The notes under the pieces were generated by a model. It was not told the origin of the DNA. It saw only the letters and a program-made list of their open reading frames with translations, and searched no databases. A stretch of DNA of 64,000 nt from Elephas maximus indicus (taxonomy: Eukaryota > Chordata > Mammalia > Proboscidea > Elephantidae), in assembly GCF_024166365.1 (NCBI RefSeq), contig NC_064842.1, forward strand, positions 11,069,001 to 11,133,000, written 5' to 3'. Each line of letters begins with the position of its first letter. Positions within the stretch are counted from its first letter, which is position 1. This document shows, piece after piece, positions 56,160-64,000 of this stretch. The translations under genes and the position numbers were made by a program.

Positions 56160-56700
56160 AATTGCTTATTTGGAACTGTGTTCCTGGAAGATTAATTTGG
56201 TGTCTGCGGCAGGATGGAGTGTAATGCAGGAATAATGGAGATGGAAGATCATCTCCATGGTTAAGGCCATGGCAGTAGTCCAAATGACAGGTGATGAAGC
56301 TCTGACTTACAACCATAATGGGGAAGAGGGACAGATATGAGCGTGCTGCAGAGCTTGAACCCAGAGAATTAGAAAACTAATTGCATGGGAGATGTAAGGA
56401 AAAGAAATGATGCTGAAGTTTCAAACCCCCATGACTATGAAGATGGCAGAGCCATTAATAGAGAGTGAAAGGATAGGAGCACTTAGGAAGGGGGTGATGG
56501 ATTGGGTCTATAGATCCAGTAGAACAGCCGGAGGTAGAGTTCCAGGAGACAGTGGGAAACAGGAGGTTAACCCAAGAGTTAGAAATCTGGGGGCAGAGAT
56601 GTAATAGGCCAGTGTCTGGACACATTTCAGAGAACTGGCCACTGCATAAGGTGACGTCACAGAGCGGGATGATGGGACTCCCAAATCCTGAAGATCCAGG
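56160..56700 (-). mobile_element. L2-like LINE
   Basis: GGAAGATTAATTTGGTGTCT, CCATGGCAGTAGTCCAAATG, ACAGGTGATGAAGCTCTG and TGGGTCTATAGATCC follow the order of reverse L2. Small frames here are not genes. Confidence 0.55.
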
Positions 56701-56832
56701 GGTATTAAAAACTTATCATCATATAACCCTTTAGCTCAGAATTATCTGTGGTGGATTTTAAGTAGGCAAGAATAGATGTCCAAGATACCATTCGTTTTAC
56801 TTTTGGAGGGAAATTCTATTTCAGAAGTAGTC

Positions 56833-57030
56833 CCCGGGTTGCACGAATGTTAAGGGATCCACTACTAACGAAGATGTTGGTGGTTTGAACCCACCCAGAG
56901 CTGCCTTGGAAGAGAGACCCGGTGATCTGCTTCTGAAAGGTCACAGCCTATGAAAACCTATGGAGCAGGCTCTGTTGAGCACATATGGGGCTGCTGAAGA
57001 ATCAACGCAATGGCGACTGATTTGGTCTGG
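56833..57030 (+). mobile_element. AfroSINE, long type, diverged
   Basis: GTCCCCGGGTTGCACGAATG head, CGGTGATCTGCTTCTGAAAG module, GGGGCTGCTGAAGAATCAAC tail. Confidence 0.85.
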
Positions 57031-57047
57031 TTCCTATTTTGAAGGAA

Positions 57048-57080
57048 TGGTGTGTGCGTGTGCGTGGGTGTGTGTGCATC
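57048..57080. repeat. TG-rich simple repeat
   Basis: GTGTGTGCGTGTGCGTGGGT pattern. Confidence 0.85.
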
Positions 57081-57099
57081 GCACTTAACTCTCCTAGGC

Positions 57100-58584
57100 C
57101 CAGCCTTCACTTGTATATTTCAGTAATGTTGGTAACCGAAGAAAGTATAAACTGCTGCTACTGACGCCTTGAAGTGGCTCTGTGTGAAATCCTTTAGACC
57201 AGAAACCTTAGTCACGGCTGTGTTTGGAAGCCTGCTCAGACTGGCTAAATTGTGATACGCACCACATAAATTCTTTTGTGGTGGGTATTACTAATGAGAA
57301 GTTTAAAAAATAAATTTTATTTTATATACAATTTTTTCCACCCCGTGGTTCCCCCTCCCCACAACAACAAAATAGAATAAAGGCAATTTTCATAATATGT
57401 TCTTCAAAATTGGATAGTTGGTAGCATTTTTTTTCCCCCAAATCCCCAAAGTAAACGACTTCCTTTCAAATCTGAAGCATAAATCATCATTGTGCTTTCT
57501 TTCTGGGGTCTGCGTTCTGTCAAATTAACAACTCTAGAAAGAAGCGCATATTTTCAGCTGACCTGCAGTTGGACCTAACCTTTCTTCCCCAAACTGTCCT
57601 CAGACATTTTAGTCGGGGAGAAGAGAGGACACGCTCTCAGAGTCTGCTGTGTGTGGCCCGGATCCCGTTCTCTGGCTCCAAGAATTTAATCACTCTACCT
57701 CACAGGAGCTGTTTTTGGCTAATGAGTCCTTAGCTCCAAGTTTTCTTCCGACTAATGAGCGCTAATAAAATGCATTTAACTCCACTAATGCAACAAAAAC
57801 TCGGCATTATTCCACTGTATCTACTTAATAAGAACCTTGTTCAATATCAAGTTACAGCCCGCTCAGCCAAAGCAGTATTTTGGGGGAAGTAGGGTTGGTG
57901 GGAAGGGAATATCAAGTGCAATAATTTGGACATTCCACCTTAATATGCCCGGCAGTATTATATGATTGCTTAATTCATGTAGCCGAGCTAGTCTGATCCT
58001 CCTGCCAACTGTTTCGTAAAATTTACTGCAGTGCTAGGCAACCAGTCCCACCACACAAGCTCGAAATATAGTATCGCTTTTCCTGGGACCAAGCTATTAG
58101 CAGTTGTTTCGGGAGAGGCAACAAGCAAAGCAGCAGATACTGTTACAAAAAGGGAGAATTTTTAGATGTGCCTCATTTTCTAACACAGTTACAGCAAATC
58201 AAATTTTTATTCATCAACAATTTCCGCTATTATTTCTGGTCTAATTTCAGAGCAATTTATCTTCATTTTGGGTTTATCTTTAATGATATCCATTCTCCTA
58301 CTTATTTTAGCTGTGAACTTCTCTGTCTTCTTTTGAACTAGCCTTTCTCTCAAGTGCCTATCAGTAGCAAATGTCTGTTGGAAGCTTCCTATATAAAGAA
58401 AAGAATTATTTTGTAATCTAAATAATCCTTGGTTAAATTAGTTAATTTTTGAGTTTCGTGTATACTGGATTTTCTTAAAGTAAAACACATCATCATTACT
58501 TGTACACTAGAGGTAAGAAACTTTATTCTGCTTTTCCTCATCAAATTCAGTGCTCTGGAAATATTTCTGGACCCTCTGTAAACT
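57100..58584. other. Repeat-poor block, candidate conserved non-coding sequence
   Basis: About 1.5 kb with no recognisable transposon, in a window where SINEs otherwise occur about every 1-2 kb. Contains several TAAT/ATTA cores (e.g. GACTAATGAGCGCTAATAAA near 57753, CACTAATGCAAC near 57783). No convincing ORF. Regulatory function is inference. Confidence 0.35.
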
Positions 58585-58713
58585 CGCCTGCTAACCAAAA
58601 TGTCGGCAGTTCGAATCTACCAGCCACTTCTTGGAAACCCCATGGGGCAGCTCTGCTCTGTCCTATCGGGTCACTATGAGTCGGAGTGGACTCAATGGCA
58701 ATGGTTGGATGGT
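58585..58713 (+). mobile_element. AfroSINE, 5'-truncated
   Basis: Begins in the tRNA-like part (CTGCTAACCAAAATGTCGGC) and ends GAGTCGGAGTGGACTCAATG. Confidence 0.9.
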
Positions 58714-59835
58714 CGTTGGTTGTCACCCAAGACAAATCACATTCAGAAAATTCTTTATCTGTATTGTTCGGTAAGGTACAGAACTCTGTTCACTTTGACG
58801 ACCTGATTATTAAACTGGTTGATGGGTTTTTGAAGGAGTTAAAAAGAATTATAATGTATCTACGGATTTATGAAGGGAAAAGAAGCTGGGGGGTTAGAGT
58901 GGGGAAAAGCTTCCATCTTTTTATATTTATATAGAAAAATCAATTGTTTTATATAGAGAGAGAGATGAAAATACTTTTTAAATTGTTTAGGAAAATACCC
59001 ATGTAAGGGAGTGACAGTTATCTCTGGGTCCCCACACCTAACTGATCACCTGACAAGAAAATAGGCAAGAACCGTAGAAGTTCATTCAAGATTTGCCTTG
59101 TAGAGATCACCTAGGAATCATTAAGACGAGAAGGTTGTTGCTTCGTTTCTGCTCAAATGGCTTGAATCACAAATTGCTTAAGCCAAACTACACAGTATAG
59201 CTGCTCTGCTTTCCCTCTACTCCTGTTACTCTTTGGATGGGTACAGTGAAGAGGGAATTCTAGATCCTTCCAGCAAAGGAGAAGCTAGGTAATTACCGCC
59301 AGCTACGACCTTGTTCTGTAGCATCACAACATCTGCAAAGAATAAATAGATGCTTCCCCTCAACAAAAAGCATAGCTTTGTTAAAAAATGAGCCTGGATG
59401 AGAAAAACATCGCAAATTTTTATACCTTCTAATAATAACTTGAATCTTTTTTCTTTCAAACCCTAGTTCCTAGTCAGAATAGAAAATAAATTTTTTTAAA
59501 TAAAGTAATACATGACTTCTGATGATTCCATGAAATAAGAAGCCAGTAATAAAACAGAAATTTCTTTAGGACATGACTTTCTCTATTTCCCAGAATGTAG
59601 ATTTTTTTGCACGTGTGTGATAGAGAATGATAATATGAATTATTTCCTATATAATAATCTGTTTTTCTGTCTTTTGAAACTCTGTGGTTATAGGTTATTT
59701 ATCTATAAACATTACCAAATAATTTTCCATTGAATCCTCCCAACTAATTTTCAATGTATTTGTAGAGAAATGCTTTTTGGTTCAGACTCTCTTTCCTCAA
59801 AAGACTAATGAAAACTGAACTCTGGGTAAGCTTCT
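58714..59835. other. Unassigned AT-rich sequence
   Basis: No gene recognised. Short GA repeat at 58958-58968. Confidence 0.4.
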
Positions 59836-59928
59836 GAGAAGATGAAGATGGCACAGGACTGGGCAACTTTTTGTTGTTATATATAATAATGGCATGAATA
59901 AGAGCAACTCCATAGCAACTAAAAACAA
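59836..59928 (+). mobile_element. RTE 3'-end fragment
   Basis: GATGAAGATGGCACAGGACT and GGGCAACTTTTTGTTGTTAT followed by GCAACTCCATAGCAAC. Confidence 0.65.
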
Positions 59929-60640
59929 GCTTCTGAGAACACAATCAGGAACTGAGTTTCTCTTAAACAAACAGAAACGTAGAAGGATAACCCTTTTAGA
60001 AAGCCAGTCTTCAAAATTAGAGCTAGGAAACATTAGCCTTTGTCCAAACTAAGTTTTTGCCGGCTAGGCTGATGAGTAGTGATTTTCCTCCCTGTGACGC
60101 TGTAGTATTCAACTCCTGTAACTGTGAGAAGCAGCTTCAGTTACTTCAGGGAAGAGGCTAAAAAAAGGGAGAGGTTTATTACACCTCTATGAGCCAAGGC
60201 TACTAAAGGTATCTGAGCCTCTGTGCTCCTAAAATAAAATGGAAACGCTCACTAGAGCAGCCTTGCCTGGGATTTAATGTGCTGCCCAGTTTTCTCTGTG
60301 CTAGGCATTCGGGGAGTGCTTCTTTTTACAAGTTCAAGGTCTGGTAAGAGTGAAGGGAAAGAACCTATGGAATCTGTTTTAATCTTCAACATTTAATGGA
60401 CTAGAGAAGGGAATTGTTGGTTTATAAAACTAAGTAGATCACTTGGGCTTGATTTAGCAATTGTTTCTTTGAGCCTTGACTTACTATCTTTTTGTGTTTG
60501 TTAAGCATCACCGTCTATTTCCCCCATTAAAAACCTAGGCAGCATCTTAAACCTCTTCTCACTCACCACTCACAGCCCATCAGCCATTGTGTCTCCAAGA
60601 GTCTTCTCCAGTTTCTCTTAAATCCATCTTCTTATCCTCC
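59929..60640. other. Unassigned sequence
   Basis: No gene recognised. Confidence 0.4.
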
Positions 60641-60997
60641 ACCCCCTTTTTAAACAGCTTTATTCAGGCATAATTTACAAACCATGAAACGCATCCGTTT
60701 TAAGTGTACAGTTGGATGGGCTTTAGTGAGCTTATACAGTTGTGCAATAATGGTCACAATCCGGACGTAGAACAACCCAAAGCCCCCAAAAGCTGTTTGG
60801 GTGTATTTAAACGAATCCTGACTCACCCCTGGCTCCAGGCACCAATAACCAACTTTCACATAAATGTAATCATGCGGTATGTGGTCTTTCGTATCTGATA
60901 CTTTTCACTTAGCATGATGTGTTCAAAGTTCCTCCATGTTGCAGCATGTGTCAACACTTTATTCTTTTTTATTGCCAAATAGGCTTCCATTGTATGG

Positions 60998-61493
60998 TGT
61001 CATGGATTGAATTGTTTTCCCCCAAAATATCTGTCAACTTGGCTAAGTCATGATTCCCCTGTATGATTGTATGATTGCCTACCATTTTATCAGCTGCTGT
61101 GATTTCCCTGCCCCCCAAAATGTTAAATCTCATCACTATGATGTTAGAAGACAGATTAGTGGCAGTTATATTGATGAGGTCTACAAATTAGATAGCGTCT
61201 TAAACCAATCTCTTCTGAGATATAAAAGACAGAAGTGAGCAGAGAGACATGGGGACCTCATACCACCAAGAAAGCAGCGCTGGGAGCAGAGTGAGTCATT
61301 TGGACCAGAGGTTCCTGCGCTGAGATGCTTCCAGACACCAAGGGAAGACTGATGACAAGGACCTTCCTCCAGAGCCGACAGAGAGAGAAAGCCTTCCCCT
61401 GGAGCCACCCTCTTGAATTTGGACTTCTAGCCTACTGGCCTGAGAGAATAAACTTCTCTCTGTTTTAAAACCACCCACTAGATGACTAAGACA
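60998..61493 (+). mobile_element. Solo LTR of an ERVL-MaLR-like family (copy 3), perfect 5-bp TSD
   Basis: 496 bp, starting TGTCATGGATTGAATTG and ending CTAAGACA, i.e. TG...CA. Exact duplication TATGG at 60993-60997 and 61494-61498, with L1 sequence continuing on both sides. Has GAGATATAAAAGACAG as promoter-like motif and GAGAATAAAC as polyadenylation region. No proviral genes. Reverse complement is similar along its length to 13527-14036, as a divergent subfamily. Confidence 0.9.
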
Positions 61494-61829
61494 TATGGCT
61501 ACACCACATTTTGCTTATCCACTCATCAGTTGAGGGACATTTGGGTCATTTCTACCTTTTGGGTATTATATTATAAATAATGCTGTTATGAACACATATT
61601 TATGTGGACATATGCTTTAATTTCTCTTGATTATCTAGAAATGGAAGTGCTGGGTCATATGAGAAGTATATGTGTAACTTAAAAAAAAATGCTAAAATTT
61701 TCTAAAGTGGCTGTATCATTTTACATTCCCACCAGCCATGTACAAGGATTACAGTTTCTCCCCATCCTGGCCAACAATTGGTCTTGTCAGCCTTTTAAAT
61801 TTTACCCATTCTAGCGAGTGTATATAGGA

Positions 61830-62200
61830 GCTCTGGAAGTACCACTAACCAAAATGTTGGTGGTTCAAACCCACCATCCACTGGAGAAAAGGCCTAGCAA
61901 TCTACCCTTACAAAGATTGTTGTCGTTGTGTGCTATCAAGTTGATTTCAACTCATAGTGACCCTATCGTACAAAGTAGAACTGCCCTATAGGGTTTCTTC
62001 CCCGGGGAGGCTGGGAGGTTCCAACCACTGACCTTTCGGTTAGCAGCCAGAGAGCTTAGCCTCTGCATTACTGGGACTCCTGCCCCACAGGGTTTTCCAG
62101 GCTTAAAAGGTTACAGCCTAGGAAACCCTATGGGGCAGTTCTAATCTGTTCTAGAGGGTTGAGTCAGAATTGAGTCATAGGCAATGGTTTGGTTTAGTTT
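61830..62200 (+). mobile_element. AfroSINE split by an antisense AfroSINE
   Basis: Head side GGAGCTCTGGAAGTACC and CTACCCTTACAAAGAT, then an interruption. Resumes TTACAGCCTAGGAAACCCTA and ends near GAGTCAGAATTGAG, GGTTTGGTTTAG. A short extra antisense piece (CCCCACAGGGTTTTCCAGG, about 62081-62107) lies at the junction. Confidence 0.85.
61918..62080 (-). mobile_element. AfroSINE nested in an AfroSINE nested in L1
   Basis: GTTGTCGTTGTGTGCTATCA tail, AGTTGATTTCAACTCATAG, CTCTGCATTACTGGGACTCC head. Confidence 0.88.
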
Positions 62201-62275
62201 AGTGAGCTCATAGTGCGGGGTCTCATTGTGGTTTACTCATTTACTTTAATGATGCTGAGCACTCCTGCTCCCGGT

Positions 62276-62525
62276 TTAGATTCTCCCTCACCTCTTCCCA
62301 CCTGGATTACTAACTACACTTAGTAAGCCACGAGGTGTTTACAGTTTTCTTTACCCATTACACCTTCCCCTTGCCCTTCTGAGAATAGGCCCCTTTGTCC
62401 TATGGCGTTCTCTTTACACACATTTCGAGTGTGGCTGATCCTGCCCCCACCTCCCACCACCACTCAGAGCATCCTGTCAACCAGGCCTGGCTAACTAGAA
62501 AACAATATTTCCTAACAAAGCCATT
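62276..62525. other. Unassigned sequence
   Basis: C-rich in part. No gene. Confidence 0.35.
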
Positions 62526-62600
62526 GATTAAGAGACGGTAGGGTCAGTCCATTTCCCTTGGCAATCTTATTAGTTGCAAGTACTCAAAACAAGTAACCTA
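62526..62600. repeat. Long direct repeat, left copy
   Basis: About 75 bp (GATTAAGAGACGG...GGTAGGGTCA...TTTCCCTTGGCAA...CAAGTACTCAAAA...AAGTAACCTA) repeated at 62801-62869 with substitutions and a small gap. Confidence 0.85.
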
Positions 62601-62800
62601 GTTGTTGTTGTTAGGTTCCATTGAATTGGTTCTGACTCATAGTGACTCTATGTACCACAGAATGAGACACTGCCCGGTCCTGCTCCATCCTCACATTCGT
62701 TGCTATGTTTGAGCCCCTTGTTGCAGCCACTGTGTTGTCAATCCATCTCATTGAGGGTCTTCCTCTCTTTCGCTGACCCTCTACTTTATCAAGTGCGATA
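62601..62800 (-). mobile_element. RTE 3'-end fragment between long direct repeats
   Basis: Antisense RTE terminus (GTTGTTGTTGTTAGGTTCCA, CTCATAGTGACTCTATG) up to TCATTGAGGGTCTTCCTCTC and CCTCTACTTTATCAAG. 5'-truncated at 62800. Confidence 0.92.
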
Positions 62801-62869
62801 GATTAAGTGGGGGGTAGGGTCATCACATTTCCCTTGGCAACAACAAGTACTTAAACCCAAGTAACCTAA
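62801..62869. repeat. Long direct repeat, right copy
   Basis: GATTAAGTGGGGGGTAGGGT, CATTTCCCTTGGCAAC, ACAAGTACTTAAACCCAAG, TAACCTAA: right partner of 62526-62600. Confidence 0.85.
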
Positions 62870-63239
62870 CAAACCTATGAAATTGTGTGTGGATGTATAT
62901 GTTTTCACTCAACATAGCCTATAGCTCCCTTGACTCTGTCATAACCCACCCATTCTAAGGCTCCCCTTACAGCCAAGATGGATGTGGTCCACTCCACTCA
63001 CACACTCTCCAGAAATTATTTTTTATTTTGTTTTGTTTTATGTAATTTTACTTATTTTATTTTGCTGTTTTATCCTTCTCATATATTCTGCTCTTGCCCT
63101 AATATTAACTGCAGATTGGGTTGAGAGGGTATCACTGCCTCTGACCAAACACTCAGGCTTGCCCTTAGCATTCTTCTAACTGGGCTTGGAAGAGTAAGGC
63201 TGCCAAAGTAGCCGAACAGTTTGAGACTTTTTACCTGTT
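62870..63239. other. Unassigned sequence
   Basis: T-rich ATTTTATTTTG motifs at 63017-63065. No gene. Confidence 0.4.
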
Positions 63240-63465
63240 ACTAGCACTGTACAGTTAAAAAAGTTTTATAACCTCTCTATGCCTTGCTTTTTTGCATCAA
63301 CTAAATGGGGTTATTAATAGTAATATCCTTGATTTATTTCTCATAATGATTAAATATGTCATAAAACAAAACCCAGTGCCGTCGAACATAGTCAGAACAC
63401 GGTCAGAACACAGTCAGAACAGTGACTGCCACATAGTAAATGCTCAGTAAATGGTAACTACTTTT
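63240..63465 (+). mobile_element. MIR SINE with a small insertion
   Basis: TTTATAACCTCTCTATGCCT, AACTAAATGGGGTTATTAAT, then ACTGCCACATAGTAAATGCT follow MIR order. Between them at 63366-63422 lie an AfroSINE-like scrap (AACCCAGTGCCGTCGAA) and a tandem of about three GTCAGAACA units. Confidence 0.65.
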
Positions 63466-64000
63466 TAATTGTATGTGCACACACAGAGGTGCTATGAATG
63501 ACCACCATAGTTGACAGGGTGAGATTAGCCCCGCTGTGATAGGCTGAAAGACGACTCCAAAACCTCTGAACATCCCTTTGTCCTATTTGGCAATCGACTG
63601 TTAGTTTATATCTCTGAAACAAGAAAACTGTGCCTGAAAAATGTAAGGACTTCAGATCATCCCACACAGTTTCTGGTGTCAATCACTAATCCAAAGAAAT
63701 CTTTCCTCACCACCTTTCCAGCACACACCAGAACTTCAGCTGTACAGTAACTGCTGGAAATAATCAGCTGGAGCTGTAACTTGATGGGAAGCTCTTAGCT
63801 GCCCTTGCTGTGTTTTACTAATGAATCTACCCTCAAATGAAATGAAAACAAAAACTAACAATAAAATTTTCCCTTTAGCCCAGGCCAGAAATCTGAAACA
63901 GATAAAATTCAAATTTCATTTGCCCAAACCCCATTGGTACATTTTGTTTACATTGTTGACTAAAAAATGATCACAATTACCTTTATAGAAGTATACTTCT
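63466..64000. other. Unassigned sequence to the right edge
   Basis: A possible MLT1-like start near 63536 (TGTGATAGGCTGAAAGACGA) is too short to call. No gene. Confidence 0.35.

Larger units (their letters stand above)
60650..62275 (-). mobile_element. Old L1 (L1M) 3' part, host for nested insertions
   Basis: Antisense L1: TTTATTCAGGCATAATTTAC, TTCACTTAGCATGATGTGTT, AGGCTTCCATTGTATGG, then after the LTR ACACCACATTTTGCTTATCC, GAAATGGAAGTGCTGGGTCA, TTTTACATTCCCACCAGCC, and after the SINEs GGGGTCTCATTGTGGTTTAC. Confidence 0.85.

Noticed and set aside
63387..63422. CRISPR-like short repeats (GTCAGAACA units)
   Set aside because: Only about three imperfect 13-bp units with no spacers, in mammalian nuclear DNA inside a MIR.

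Overview
The window is vertebrate nuclear DNA from a paenungulate afrotherian, most likely an elephant. Three things point there. It holds more than 40 copies of a tRNA-derived SINE whose internal A and B boxes read GTAGTGGTTAAG and AGTTCGAATCC (the AfroSINE family). It holds RTE-clade LINEs sharing the SINE's 3' tail (CTATGAGTCGGAATCGACTC type). It also holds L1 3' ends of a kind I associate with elephants. Older layers common to placental mammals (MIR, L2, L1M, MER20, hAT-Charlie, MLT1/MaLR-like LTRs) lie beneath. Family names are from recognition of consensus features, not from a search.

I found no intact host protein-coding gene. All coding signal comes from decayed RTE and L1 ORFs. The only conventional RNA gene is a U6 snRNA copy at 18134-18240, and it is a retro-pseudogene fused to an L1 3' end. 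The region is therefore intergenic or intronic.

Layout: 1-2656 sense RTE running off the left edge; 3447-3886 internally deleted RTE; 3.9-16 kb scattered AfroSINEs in L1M, L2, MIR and LTR remnants; 17.5-22.8 kb one ancient sense L1 repeatedly invaded by AfroSINEs, the U6-L1 chimera, a small inverted-repeat element and another L1 3' end; 23-34 kb SINE-rich mixed sequence with an MLT1-like LTR, an L1 3' UTR and an RTE derivative; 35.2-36.6 kb sense L1 3' end; 37.7-38.3 kb antisense L1 3' UTR; 40.1-43.2 kb nearly full-length antisense RTE set in older L1; 45.6-47.3 kb a third RTE copy; 48-53 kb a pair of inverted-repeat DNA elements, SINE clusters and a solo LTR; 53.4-53.8 kb an unassigned GC-richer block; 57.1-58.6 kb a repeat-poor block; 60.6-62.2 kb an L1 carrying a solo LTR and a SINE inside a SINE; 62.5-62.9 kb an RTE fragment between unusually long direct repeats.

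The elements are linked mechanistically. AfroSINEs and internally deleted RTEs end like the autonomous RTE and probably used its machinery. The U6-L1 chimera records L1 reverse transcriptase switching templates. No new multi-gene system was found. The best observations are insertion structures: the U6-L1 chimera, SINE tandems sharing three target-site copies, SINEs lacking the RTE-like tail but with perfect duplications, small inverted-repeat elements, and the long repeats around the 62.6 kb RTE fragment.
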